64,000 bases of DNA, from contig NW_024037057.1 of NCBI RefSeq assembly GCF_015706575.1, positions 5,699,203 through 5,763,202 of the forward strand, written 5' to 3'. Below the pieces are notes generated by a model that was not told the DNA's origin, ran no database searches, and saw only the letters and a program-made list of their open reading frames with translations. This document shows, in pieces, positions 1-11,968 of this stretch (within the stretch, counting starts at the first letter, position 1; the number at the start of each line of letters is the position of its first letter). The position numbers and the translations under genes are program-made. Source of the DNA: Patiria miniata. Lineage: Eukaryota; Echinodermata; Asteroidea; Valvatida; Asterinidae.

Positions 1-1952
1 GGCGAAACACAAACCCATGCAACCAGGGGCCACATTTTGAACCACATTTGGGCCACATTAACGGAACCTTGGACAAAAATCATTCACCTGTTTTAAGCTC
101 AAAACTTGCATTGAGGCTTACAGAGGATAGTTTACAAAAGAAAAGCTACATGTACTGTAAGTAAGCTACAACTTGTCACATGAATATTTTTTCAGGCAAA
201 TTCTCAGGAAAATGTCATAAACTTGGCACTCAACCTAGAGTAAGGTGGGGGATAGGGCCTTAAAAAATTTGTTTACGGTACCCCCACCTTCCTTGGTACC
301 TGGATTTTTAAGGCCATTTTTCTGACCTCAAACTTTTCGTGCCAAAATTGGCCACAAATAATGTACAATGTATGCTGTAAAAAATCTTCTCCGTGAAACT
401 TTTCAGTGTGTTACTGGTTAATTACACAATGAAACAGGTTAATTAAACAAAAAATTGTCAAAGGTACAAAAATGTACCTAAAGTAAACAAAGTAAGTATA
501 AAAACTGAAAAACACACAAAAAAATTACAAATAATAATTATTATCCTTCCTACCCAGTACCTGTATGTACCTGGATTATTTTTAAGACATTGCCACAATT
601 TTTTTTTTCTCTCGGCCTAAACTTTGACCTTGCCATACAGATCTTTCAAAAACCACTGGTCATGCTGGTAGGTTTTGTTTGAGGGATTTTGTATGATTCC
701 CATTATCCACGGAGCCAATTGTCCTGTCTAACATATCAAAGCATGCAGATTTATACGATCTCGCACCTCGGCTAATCGGAGTCGACTTTACTAAATCGTG
801 ACGTCATTTCATTCCCAAATCAGGACTAAATGTTTGATTGGTCAATTGGAATGCAGTGTTCTGTTATACAGCAACGTACGGGTGTGTAAAATTTAACATA
901 TAATACAGAGCGCTTGACCACAGCCTTTGTTGCTGTGTCTAAGCGCCAACTGATTGGTCAAAATTTAGAGGTCAAGATGCGGTTGTCTTGCATAATTAAT
1001 CAGCGAATCTGCTCAAATATTACATAGACTAGTAGCATTGCTGCTTAGTCAGTGACCCTTCCTTTATCCTCCAAATTCTCTAACTTTCGTGGGAATCCAA
1101 ATCACACGCTTTTTGTCATTCAACTTTTCAAGGGCATCGAGCTGACAGTAACAGGGCTATTGACATACATTTATCATTGGAACATATTTTATCAAAATTT
1201 TCATTCATCTTAAATGAATAGAAACTCTGAGGTCTACATCCTTTTGGGGGGTTAAAATTTTCGTTAGGCACTTTGGAAACGTTTAAACTGTTCAATGCCC
1301 TTCCTGACAACTGAGGGCGCTGTGACTGTGATGTGTACGGCATAAACTCTTTGTACATATAAGGTTTTTCTGTTCAAATCATGAGCCCCAAAATTTGCTC
1401 AATTGATGAAAAAAGAAAGAATGAAAATCACTGTTTTGTTAATGAATATGGAAATTGGCATCTTCTATTGCTCAGAATAGCTGATTAAATGACTCCAAAC
1501 TATAATAGTGATGTTTAAAAGATGATCTTTTGCTCAAACAATTGGCTTTACTATCGTGGTCAGAAATTGCCTCCGATCGTGCCACAGAAATTGCTTTTCT
1601 ATAACTGCATGTCTTCTCAACTAAATCCCCCATTTACATTTAACTCCCCACATTTTCAACCCCAACACTACGCCCTTCCCGATCTATGATCGGGTAAATC
1701 CTTTATTACATTATATGTCAAATCCAAAAAAAGGCATCAAAACGCCCTTGACAATAGTGATATGAAGGTTAAAAATAACTTTTGATCGAGCGATTGCATT
1801 TCAAAAGAAATCTGTTGGAAAATTGGAAAGATAGTTCAACATGACTTACAGATTGAGGTTCACCTGAAAACAAAAATCGACCACTGTACGGCAATTTCGG
1901 ATTTGATCATTTTTGATGCTCATTTTGTAGTGACGGGTCACATACATGTACA
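1..1952. other. AT-rich non-coding DNA
   Basis: No gene or clear element recognised: only short open frames with no recognisable domains and scattered homopolymer runs. Confidence 0.5.
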
Positions 1953-2390
1953 TTAACCCTAACCCCCTAGGCCCTTGTTGCTTACAACCATCCTCAATCC
2001 TCCAAAATCCTCCAAAATTTTTCAACTCCGCCTAAATTTTTCAAAATTGTCAGACAGTCCTGCCTCAAAATGCATTCATCCTCAATCCTCCAAAATCCTC
2101 CTCATCCCAAAACTTTGCACTCGTGTTTAAATGAAGGATAACCAATGCCAAATCCTTCAAAATCATCAGACAGTCCTGCCTCAAAATGCATTCATCCTCA
2201 ATCCTCCAAAATCCTCTTGTGCTTCATTCACCATTCATCCTCAATCCTCCAAAATCCTCATGTGCTTCAATCACCATTCATCCTCAATCCTCCAGAATCC
2301 TCATTTGATGATCACCATTCATCCTCAATCCTCTAGAATCCTCCAAAACCGCCAGGAGGATTTTGGAGGAGTGAGGTGGGTTAGGGTTAA
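1953..2390. repeat. TTAACCC-bounded element A
   Basis: Starts TTAACCCTAACC and ends GGTTAGGGTTAA in inverted orientation. The interior is a degenerate repeat of CATCCTCAATCCTCCAAAAT. The flanking TTAA and CCC ends fit a piggyBac-type insertion, but the ends also equal two telomere hexamers. Confidence 0.6.
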
Positions 2391-2686
2391 TAATAATAAT
2401 AATAATAGTGCTACATGTATATAGCGCTTTATACCAAAGGTCTCAAAGCGCTTCACAATTATTACCCCTGTTCATCAGGCCAGGAGACCAGTTTCTGCAG
2501 CAGCTTGAGATCAGTGCAATCTGGTCTCTACCTTCACAGGTACCCATTTATACTCCTGGGTGGAGAGAGGTAATTGTAGTAAAGTGTCTTGCCCAAGAAC
2601 ACAAGCACCATGTTCCCCGTCCGGGTTCGAACCCACGTACCGCGGCAAGTGAGTCGAACACCGTAACCATTGGACCACAGGGCTCC
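2391..2686 (-). mobile_element. tRNA-derived SINE with L2-type tail
   Basis: On the - strand: a tRNA-like head with A box (TGGTCCAATGGTTACGG) and B box (GGGTTCGAACCC), a core with CTTGGGCAAGACACTT and CTCTCTCCACCCAGGAGTA, and a tail with AAAGCGCTTTGAGACC and a (TTA)n run. Such SINEs are moved by the LINE that shares their tail. Confidence 0.85.
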
Positions 2687-3424
2687 ATCGTGTATACAAT
2701 GAACATATACAAAACATACAGTACATGTGCAGTTATTGCCAAAATACCGGTAGAAAATTTCAGCACAGGTAACAAGTGTATTCAAACTCACACTTATCTA
2801 AACTTTGTTGATTTACACCCTAGTGCAAGGGGCGGGGTGTCAAAAAACCCGAGCCTGTTTATTTGTTTGTGTGTAAACACATCCTGGTGCAAAGGTTCGA
2901 CACAGCACTTCAAATGATACCCAGTATGCAAATGAAGGTGCAAATTTAATAGCATGGTGTATACACATTGTACGGTTGCAAAGTTTTAAATTACATGTAT
3001 GTGTACAGTGTACATGCATAGTGCATAGGTCTACAATACGTGCCGGTACATCCAATGTACAGTACCGGTACATGTATACATTGTACATTTGTACATGTAT
3101 GTCCAACTTTGCTTTTTACATGTATTTAAAATAAGGGGGGGGGGGGGGTTTCCTAAGTTCTACATTCATTTGCATACCTGTACACTGTAACAATAGAAGA
3201 TGTCCATAAAGACACTTGAAGACCTCTGTGCACAATGGTATCGGTAGATGACATTTTTGACCACTTACCGTACATGTACGAGAGTGTTTTTTTTAGACAC
3301 ATCGTGAACGCAAACACTAGACCACTGGTTCAAGTGCGCACATAAGCATGAAGTAACATGTTGCTCGTGACCATCCGAGCGCACCGTTGTTACCGTACGT
3401 CGCCTTCATTGGCTACAAATTCGA
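2687..3424. other. Non-coding DNA
   Basis: Many ACATGTAC/ACCGGTAC palindromic words and an 11-base G run near 3136; no gene or defined element seen. Confidence 0.4.
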
Positions 3425-3828
3425 GCATGTATAAATTTCAAACTTCTTGTCATTGTATACAAATGTATCAACTCTATGGCACCTTCATATCTCCAAGAAC
3501 TCATCTCTTTCAACACATCTGTCTATGCCACCCGCTCATCATTTGACAAAACACGTCTCCATAACCCCCAAACTAAGTCGCGTACTGGAGATCGTGCCTT
3601 TCAAGCCGCTGCTCCCCAGCTGTGGAATTCCCTTCCCCGTGACATCCGGGAAGCCAACACACTTCAGCTCTTCAAAAATAGACTCAAAACCCATTTACTT
3701 GTTTAATCATGCCATATGTTATTTTGCTTGTTTTTTTTTTTTTTTTTTTTTTGGTATCTGTATCAATGCATTTTTTGTTTGTATCTTTAATTATTTTTGT
3801 CAGTTTTTGTAAAGCGCTCCGATCTTTG
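3425..3828 (+). pseudogene. L2-type LINE reverse transcriptase C terminus and 3' UTR (fragment)
   Basis: One frame encodes FKLLVIVYKCINSMAPSYLQ and later GDRAFQAAAPQLWNSLPRDI and FKNRLKTHLLV, the typical C-terminal end of L2/CR1-group reverse transcriptases, then a stop at about 3705. The 3' UTR ends with TGTAAAGCGCTCCGATCTTT. Only the 3' end is present (5' truncated). It is split by the MULE-like element at 3838-4542; the tail resumes after 4543 and ends in a (TATG)n run. Confidence 0.85.
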
Positions 3829-3837
3829 TGGGGCGCT

Positions 3838-4542
3838 TAGCCATGGTCAATGCTCTCGTCGTTATTCGTCCCGTACGCGGTCAATCGTCGGCATATATCC
3901 TCACGCGCTATGCACATGTATGCATGTAAAAATACAGCGCGAACAGCGACCTCACGCGGCCACTATTTTTATGCAAATCAGTTGAGGACGATCTCGAGCC
4001 TTGGTTCAATCATCGGCCAAAGCTTATGTTTTTCTTTACTTTGCGCTAGATTTCCAGCGCACGACCTCGTATGCGAATACAGATGATGTAGGCGGGGCTA
4101 ATATGTGGAGTGTCCAATCACACCTTGGTAAATCCAGACGTCATCAAATTATTTGCAGCTATTCCACCTTTTGCGGACGTGACAGGAACCACAGTTTTTG
4201 TGCATTGGTGCCGTGTGCAGAGACACACAATTACGAGTATGGATTATGTACGGTGCCGGCCACGTTTCACTATGCAAGTTTCCACGCAACGATCGACCAA
4301 TAAGAAAACGACATTTAAGGTCAGCTAAGGCTATTAACATAATGAGCACCACCCCCAAAACCTCACATGGACGATTGAACCAAGGCTCGAGATCGTCTCC
4401 AACTGATTTGCATAAAAATAGTGGCCGCGTGAGATTGCTGTTTCAGCTGTATTTTTACATGTATGTGCATAGCGCGTGAGGATGTATGCCGACGATTGAC
4501 CGCCTACGGGACGAATAACGACGAGAGCATTGACCAAGGCTA
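3838..4542. mobile_element. MULE-like fold-back element 1 with 9-bp target duplication
   Basis: Inverted arms of about 175 bp starting TAGCC(A/T)TGGTCAATGCTC, flanked on both sides by TGGGGCGCT (3829-3837 and 4543-4551). Long terminal inverted repeats plus a 9-bp duplication are the hallmark of Mutator-like elements. No transposase. Confidence 0.85.
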
Positions 4543-4561
4543 TGGGGCGCTATAGAAATGC

Positions 4562-4568
4562 CTACATG

Positions 4569-4600
<32 letters not shown>

Positions 4601-4610
4601 CCGGTATGTA
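4562..4610. repeat. (TATG)n microsatellite
   Basis: About ten near-perfect tetranucleotide copies at the end of the LINE tail. Confidence 0.9.
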
Positions 4611-4824
4611 AGTACCCGTACGCAGGAATAATTTCTTAATTGTGCACAGACCTGTTGCGTCTTTGCGCAAGCGGAAGGCACCGGACGCCAGTGCGTACAA
4701 AGTGTCTCTGCAATTGTGATGTTAGTGGTCCCGTCCCAACTCTCTCTTTGCAACCGTTGAGGGGGTACTTGTTGACGAAGTCCCATACTGAATCTGTATA
4801 GCTGTGAATTTCATACTTTCTATA

Positions 4825-5301
4825 CAGGGTGAGTCAAATAAAACGAAACCCAAGTGTCGGGACCATTGTTTAACTTTTAGTGAAGTTCTGCATGTTGCAC
4901 TTTCAGAATCTAGGATATGAAAGCCCAATTCATAAGCTTTCTTTTAGTATAAGAATCATTTAAATCACTCACGTACTTTTCAAGTTACAGAATTTTAAAC
5001 ACAACCCAAGGTAAGTGTTCTTTCAACAAAACGAAAACAAATCACATGGGATGTGTGTGAGTTGCTTTCGTTATGCTGAATAAACGCACACTTCTTTTGT
5101 GATCCGTGGACAGAACTTTAAAACGGTGGTTGTGTTTAAAATTCCGTATCTTGAAAAATGAGTGATTTGAATGATTCTTAAATACTAAAAGTAAGCTTAT
5201 AGGCCTAGGCTTTCATATCCTAGATTTTCAAAGTGCTACATGCAGAACTTCACTAAAACAATAGTCCCGACATTTGGTTTTTTTTTTTTTTACTCACCTT
5301 G
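4825..5301. mobile_element. mariner-like fold-back MITE
   Basis: TIRs begin CAGGGTGAGTCAAATAAAAC and its partner, with arms near 190 bp, flanked by TA on both sides (4823-4824, 5302-5303). No coding capacity; a non-autonomous Tc1/mariner derivative by end motif and TA duplication. Confidence 0.8.
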
Positions 5302-5900
5302 TAGAGGGGAAAACAAGTCTGCCCCGCTTTCCTTTTTTGTCATGAACAGTATGTAAACATAAAGTCTGTAACCCTGCTAAGTAACACAATTCTCCTGAGA
5401 GCAAAACTAAGCCGATTTCTCCCTACAAGTACTTACAGTCTGAAGAAAATCCATGAAGACTTGTAGTGGTATCTACAGCACTATAACCAGCAACATAGCT
5501 ATACGGACATGACAACAGGTTTAGTAACATACCAGTACATGTACTGGTATATTATTAGCATCGCCGCAACTGTCCAAGTACCAGCAATACCATCAACTAC
5601 AACTTCACAAATCCCAAAAATAACATTTGGGGCCTGATCGAGTGCCAGTGCATTGTGGGCCGGGACGCTTGCCCCAAATATCACACAGCCGTCTTTTGTG
5701 ATAGTGAAGAGCAATCATCGTCGATGACGACTCCCGGCATAGTTTGGTAGCTAGGCTCTTTTAAGGGCAAACAAAAAAACTGTGGACACTTCATTATCAT
5801 ACGAATCCGTGTCAAAGATTTCGACATACAAGTGTACATGTACCGGGGGTACACCCCAAAAAAATAAAAATACACAAAATAAAAAACAAAACACTGCTTT
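5302..5900. other. Non-coding DNA
   Basis: Nothing recognised apart from short A/T runs. Confidence 0.4.
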
Positions 5901-5903
5901 TAA

Positions 5904-6274
5904 GGCCCCCCAAAAAAGTCTCCGGTTTCTGGTATGGAGCTTGCCCAAAAAGTGGTGCGGCGACGCGGCTTTTTTTTTTTTTTACCTGTTTTTTTTTGCT
6001 TGAAATGTCGGCTGATGACTGCAAATGGTGCCCGACTAAACTTAGTGCAAATATTATGGGAGACCAGAGAGGCCACATAAAGCTTATTCTCGATCATAAC
6101 CCCATCTAAAAACACGTTAAAATTGTCCAGCAGCAGGATTCCAGTCAAACCAGTGAGTTTGGCGGTTTTGAGACATCATCTTTCATTGAAAATTTTTTTT
6201 TTTCATTTTGCCGATGCGCATGGCTACAGCGACGCGCGCGCATACCAGAAGCTGGAGACTTTTTTTTTTTGGCC
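5904..6274 (-). mobile_element. Harbinger-type MITE, copy 1
   Basis: Ends GGCC followed by an A- or C-run and GTCTCCGGTTTCTGGTATG in inverted orientation, flanked by TAA on both sides. A TWA target duplication fits PIF/Harbinger. Inverted relative to the three other copies. Confidence 0.85.
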
Positions 6275-6371
6275 TAAACAAGTTCGCCATGTTTCAAAGC
6301 TGGGCTTCGCCTCGAGATTTGCCTTTATTTACTTCTAGTTCTATGGTAAACTCATTTTAGCTTCTTTTTTT

Positions 6372-6654
6372 TTAACCCCTAACCCTGCTCAAACCAACAG
6401 AATCCAACTAGTTTACATTATTCTGTTGGAATCTGTGGGATTGAGCAGTAAACAATCGGCCTATTCCTGTTGAAATCTGTTGGATTCAGCAGGCAACTGA
6501 AGCAATCAGAGTCGGATTCTGTTGGGTTTTGGTGTAAATAACGGTATTGTTGGGGATCAAATAACGCCAAGAAAAAAAGGCACAATTGGATGCTGTTTGG
6601 ATTGAGCATTCCAGTCATCGGTACGTTATGGTGCTGGGGAACTATGAGGGTTAA
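6372..6654. repeat. TTAACCC-bounded element B
   Basis: Begins TTAACCCCTAACCCTG and ends GAGGGTTAA. The interior repeats CTGTTGGATTCAGCAGG-like words on both strands, unrelated in letters to element A but of the same layout. Confidence 0.5.
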
Positions 6655-6925
6655 TAATAATAATAATAATGGCTTCTTGTATAGCGCTCATGTCTGTCAT
6701 GAAGTGACGCTCCTGGCTCTCCAATATTACCCTGACTTTAGCACGGCTGCCATTACGGCGCTCAAGTGAAGGAATTTCTCCCTACCAGGTACCCATTATT
6801 AACTACTCCTGGATGGAGAGAGGCAGTCGTAGTAAAGTGCCTTGCCCAAGAACACACGCACCATGTGTTCCCCGTAAGGATTCGAATGGGAAACATGGTG
6901 CTTGTGCACTTGGGCAAGGCACTTT
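6655..6925 (-). mobile_element. SINE fragment, rearranged
   Basis: A (TAA)n tail and core words like the SINE at 2391, then at 6833-6925 a head-to-head inverted stretch around GCACCATGTG. The tRNA head is missing. Confidence 0.65.
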
Positions 6926-7008
6926 ACCGTGAGTTTGAACCCAAAAAGCCTTGTGCCTCGCCTACTGGTGGTGGGATTTAAATCTGGATGTTTTAATATT
7001 AGGTTTAA
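6799..7008 (+). repeat. Direct repeat A (210 bp), left copy
   Basis: From TTAACTACTCCTGG to GGTTTAA. A second copy with few changes occurs at 7522-7734, immediately on the other side of a K1 element. Both copies contain SINE core sequence. Confidence 0.9.
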
Positions 7009-7525
7009 AGGGAATATCATTTGCTTTTGCTGTAATTTTCAGAAATGGATGGAATTGGGGGGTTGGAAATATATAGCAAATATAGTTACACTGACTTTTT
7101 TGAGGTTTTGGGTTCGAAAATGCTATAAAAACCAAGAAAAACAATCATTTTCCTGTAGTCTGGTTCCCTGACTCCATATAAGAAGAAACAGAGCAGTTTA
7201 CGTACAATGGGGAATTGTAAGGTCAGGGAACCAGTCTAGCTGGCTTGTACCCGTTCATAGGTGTGTAATCGATTGCAAACAAGTGCGATGGTCAATTGGG
7301 GCCAGTATTTGAAAAAAAAACCCATTTTTTTTCCAATGCTGGTCGGCCGACCAGCGTTGGAAATTGGTACAAAAATACCACTTTTCTTGAAAATGACAGT
7401 ATACCAGGTGCCATGATTTTACAGGATGCTTTACACTGTCATTCACTAAGAGTCCAGCAAGGTATTTCAAAATGATTTGGTAGTTTTATTTTTGGATGTT
7501 TGCAAATGATGTATTTTCCCTTTAA
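7005..7525 (+). mobile_element. K1 element, copy 1
   Basis: Starts TTAAAGGGAATATCATTTGC, ends TTTTCCCTTTAA. Central palindrome at 7331-7362 with one mismatch. No open frame of note. Confidence 0.9.
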
Positions 7526-7734
7526 CTACTCCTGGGTGGAGAGAGGCAATCGTAGTAAAGTGCCTTGCCCAAGCGTACACGCACCATGTTCCCCGTCAGG
7601 ATTCGAATGGAAAGCATGGTGCTTGTGCACTAGCCATGGGCAAGGCACTTTGCGGTGAGTTTCAACCCAAAAAGCCTTGTGCCTCGCCTACTGGTGGTGG
7701 GATTTAAATCTGGATGTTTTAATATTAGGTTTAA
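7522..7734 (+). repeat. Direct repeat A, right copy
   Basis: Near-identical to 6799-7008, bounded by TTAA at both ends. Confidence 0.9.
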
Positions 7735-8446
7735 TTCCACTCCTCGGTTCTGATTAGGGAAACCGGATATTCAAAACCAACTTTACAAAAATCAATCGTT
7801 CCATTTCTAGTGTGGCACAGGCAATTTTGTTTAAGTGAACAACTGGAACATCCCCCAATTTGCTCCATATGGTCTCTGATTGTAACCATGATCTTTTCGG
7901 TTCATGAACAGCCTGCCCATTCGACTGATCGAGTTCCCACCGCTTTTTTTTTCAGCATTACAGCCCTGGAGCGCATTTAATGTGGCACCTCACTCGTCAC
8001 TTTTTGTTGGCATGACTGTGAGCTGAACGGGAACTTCCGGTGAAATAAAATTTACCGTCATTCGGTTTGATTTTTTATTTTAATTTTTTTTTAGAATAAC
8101 CGGATTTTGAAGTCTCTGATTTTTCCCACCACTAGGTACCGGTAGAACCTCTCAATCGTGGTCACATGTACATTGTAAGGTCGGATTCCGTAGAGCACAG
8201 GCCTGTAACTGTGTTGGATTCTTGCTAATTAATGTGAAAACAGTTCCCCAAACCTCTGTATTGGACCCGGAGATTTGGGATAGTATAAAAGACCCTACCT
8301 GCCTACAGAAACAATTCTCGACAATGGCATCATATTATTTAATTTTCTGCAAATTCAATGAAGATCTACATGTATGTACATGCCTATTACATATTTTGCT
8401 AAAATATCTCAACAACCGCTAATTTACAAACGTATGTCATATTGTA
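7735..8446. other. Non-coding DNA
   Basis: No gene or element recognised. Confidence 0.4.
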
Positions 8447-8568
8447 TTAACCCTAACTCCCTAAGCCTTTTTGCTAGGAAGTAGCCTCAATTCTGCAAAA
8501 TCCTCCAATTGGCCTCATGGAAAAATAGCATATAACCTCAATTCAGGATTCAGGGCGGTTAGGGTTAA
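8447..8568. repeat. TTAACCC-bounded element C
   Basis: 122 bp from TTAACCCTAACTCC to GGTTAGGGTTAA; contains CCTCAATTCTGCAAAATCCT, a relative of the element A repeat. Confidence 0.55.
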
Positions 8569-8624
8569 ACCAACACACATTATGAAACTAAATTTACCTT
8601 CATTTCACATTTTTTTGTCTAGCA

Positions 8625-8773
8625 TTAACCCTAACCTCACCTAAAGCTACAAAATACTACTCAGTAGTAACCTGTAGTTTGCATTTCTTTCCATACAAGT
8701 GTGCACAACACATGTATTATTCTGTGGTATTTGGTCCTTGACCCCCAGTGAGCCCTTAGGATGTTAGGGTTAA
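8625..8773. repeat. TTAACCC-bounded element D
   Basis: 149 bp from TTAACCCTAACCTCAC to GTTAGGGTTAA, 57 bp after element C. The interior is different and not repetitive. Confidence 0.5.
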
Positions 8774-9203
8774 AGACATCCCATGTAGTCTATTTTTAGT
8801 TTTTGTGTGTGTGACACGCAACACATTTTGATGAGAGTAAAAGAAATTGAATAAAAAGTACATCCGACCCATGATAATGTACCAATGTGGTCACAGATAC
8901 CTGAGGGGCTTTTAAATTTATGTAAACCTAACTGTAGTGAACAGGTGCAATGGTGTCAATATATATTCAGGGGGTAAATTATAAATAAATAATTTGAGGA
9001 CCGATGTGTGAATAGTATTCATAACCAAACTGAAACTAGGGACCGTATTTATTTTCCTTTATGCGAGAGCTACACAATGTTTACTTAAATATGTTCATAT
9101 TGTTTATGTTGGGTTTTAAGCCGTGGAACAGGAACAGTCTATAAAATAATGAAATGGTTTGGCATGTTTGGAGGATTGGATTTCAATATATTATTACATA
9201 TAT

Positions 9204-11396
9204 GGGCAATTCTTTGGTAACGGAATTACGGAATTTTGTCACTTTGTCGAGGATTATTCTTTCCCAAGAAAATATGTTCTATGCTAGGCAACTAATCTAA
9301 ACATGGAAAGGGAGCCAAGACCCAATAGAATTGATTGACCGCTAAAAAAAAAAAAATCCCACAAGATTACCCTTTAAGGGGCGGAGCTTAATATCGGTAA
9401 CGGAATTACGGATGGAGGACAAGCATATTTGAGTTCTTGCATAAATTAATAAAACTCTCTGAAGTTTTGAAATTTTAAAATTGGACACTACCTGTTATTT
9501 ATAGAGTTCAGGGGTGTTGTTAACTACAATGCAGAACAAAGTTGAAAAAATAATCACTCTTTTCATAATTTGCATTTTAATCACGGTAACGGAATTACGC
9601 CTGGGCGGTAACGGAATTACGCCATAGGTTTACATGTAATAGGTAAATGCAATACTTTTACATTGAATTCAACATAAACTCATCACAATACAAATGTTAG
9701 AAGTTTATAAAATGCCACAAGGGGAAAGCTAAGTGAAAATTAGCAGATCAAAATGTAAATGTAGGCCTAAACATGTCTGGGCTTCATTTTTTAGGTCAAA
9801 GGTCAAGGTCAAATGAAAGCAATATGTATATGTATATTTTTTTTTACCGAGAAAATCTAATTTTACTATGAACAATTGTGTTATCGTATTTCACTAGTTT
9901 ATCGTGGAAAATACAATAAAACTGCACTGGTTGGCATCTCTGAGCAAGGGAAGATGTTAAGTTATGCCAAGTAGAAGTACAAGTACAGTCTGGTACTCAA
10001 CTTTCATATATACTTGTTGTGGAATATATTTTCTGTGGGTACCAGACAACGGCTTTGGCAACACATATTTAAAGGGAATGTACATCATTGGCTTTTGCTG
10101 TAATTTTAAGAAATGAACTTTTTGAGGGGTTAGTATAATAGATCAAATATTGTTACACTGACATGTTTGAAGTTTTGCGTTCAAAAATGCTGGAAAAACC
10201 AAGAAAAACAAAACTGTCCAAGTAGTCTGGTTCCCTGACTCCACTAAAGGTAAAATGGATCAATTTATAGATGCCAGAAAATTGGAGGATAAGGGAACCA
10301 GACTAGCTGGCCTGCACCCGTTCATGAACATGTAACAAATAGCAAACAAAATTTGGACTGGAAAGAGTGTAAAGTTGGAGCAGTAGTTGAAAAATAGTTA
10401 GGTTTTTCCAACGGTGGTCGGCCGACCACCGTTGGAAATGTATACAAAAATATCATTTTCTTGAAAATTACTTCACACCAGGTGCCATAATTTTACAGGA
10501 TGCTTTAGACTGTCATTTACCAACATCCTAGTAAGGTATTTTGTAAAAACTTGGTAGTTTTATTTTCTGATGTTTGAAAATGTTGTATATTCCCTTTAAG
10601 CATCCAAACAACTATTAGCATTTTTTAAATAGTAAAAAAGAAAACGTAAAAGTAAAAAATATCAATGGAACACCTGATTATTTTTAATTATATAATAGCA
10701 AATTAAAGAGGGAAATGATTTAACAAGTAATTTAGTATTTAAAGTTATCGTCCAAGGTTACAAGCAAATCTCCTATTTAATAATATGTCATGTACATAAT
10801 CTGGAGGAAATGTGCATACTTTGTGCATGCGTAATTCCGTTACCGTAATTCCGTTACCGTTTCGTAATTCCGTTACCACTTGGAAAAATGCCAAGAAATT
10901 ACTATTTTAAAGTTTTTATTTTTCATTTATGTTTATAGTAGGGTCTTTTCTCAACATACATGATTTGAAGAAAAAAAACAAGAAAATTTGTGAAATAAGT
11001 AACTTTTGCCATTTTTTCGGTAACGGAATTACGTGCTAATTTTGACATTTTTAAATGAAGGCCTACACTATATATATATGTATATTTATATTTTTAGAAT
11101 TTTTTTTAATGACCCTGAGTAATGTTAGTAACTTGTAACATCATAAAATAAATCAAATCTTTTCCCTATAACTCAGAAAGTAATACATACACTAAATTTT
11201 ATTTTTTTACCAAATCTGAAAGTTTTTAATCATAAATTGCAAAAATCACTGTTTTCACCAGAAATATGTAATTTTTTTCAATTTCGTTTTTTGAACTGAA
11301 TTCCCCATTTAATTGAGGTCTGGAAAAAGTACAAAAAAGGTTTAATATGTAAATATTTATTTTTGACATTTTTTGCTCTCCCATGGAGAATTGCCC
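9204..11396. mobile_element. 2.2-kb element with eight GGTAACGGAATTACG motifs
   Basis: Short inverted ends GGGCAATTCT, near-matching 4-bp flanks (ATAT/ATAG). The exact 15-mer occurs forward at 9216, 9396, 9595, 9607 and 11019, and reversed at 10830, 10844 and 10863. The interior is AT-rich and non-coding. A K1 copy is nested inside. Superfamily unknown. Confidence 0.65.
10069..10599 (+). mobile_element. K1 element, copy 2 (nested)
   Basis: TTAA at both ends. Perfect central palindrome at 10405-10438 in the GGTGG/CCACC variant. Confidence 0.92.
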
Positions 11397-11473
11397 ATAG
11401 GCCTATTATCACCTGAAATACATTGTATTAAATTATATTTATTCACCAATAAATTCATGAAACTATAGTGCTG

Positions 11474-11968
11474 AGGTTCGGACAGTACAGGGAGTAACAG
11501 GCAGGAAGGTTTGGGGCAGTACAGGATGTAAAAAGCAGGGTGGTTTGGGGCAGTACAGGGAGTAACAGGCAGGGTGGTTTGGGGCAGTACAGGGAGTAAC
11601 AGGCAGGGCGGTTTGGGGCGGTACAGGGAGTAACAGGCAGGGTGGTTTGGGGCAGTACAGGGAGTAACAGGCAGGGCGGTTTGGGGTGGTACAGGGAGTA
11701 ACAGGCAGGGTGGTTTGGGGCAGTACAGGGAGTAACAGGCAGGGTGGTTTGGGGCAGTACAGGGAGTAACAGGCAGGGTGGTTTGGGGCAGTACAGGGAG
11801 TAACAGGCAGGGCGGTTTGGGGCAGTACAGGGAGTAACAGGCAGGGCGGTTTTGGGGCAGTACAGGGAGTAACAGGCAGGGCGGTTTGGGGCAGTAAAGG
11901 GAGTAACAGGCAGGGCGGTTTGGGGCAGTAAAGGGAGTAACAGGCAGAGTGGTTTGGGTTGCTACAGG
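11474..11968 (+). repeat. 34-bp tandem satellite
   Basis: About 14.5 copies of a unit containing GGTTTGGGGCAGTACAGGGA and GTAACAGGCAGGG, very homogeneous. Open frames running out of it are not genes. Confidence 0.95.

Noticed and set aside
1953..2390. Internal telomere remnant
   Set aside because: Only one or two TTAGGG-type hexamers at each end, in inverted orientation and repeated at five loci; fits element ends better.
2571..2690. tRNA gene
   Set aside because: The A and B boxes are followed by a SINE core and LINE-type tail, so this is a SINE head.
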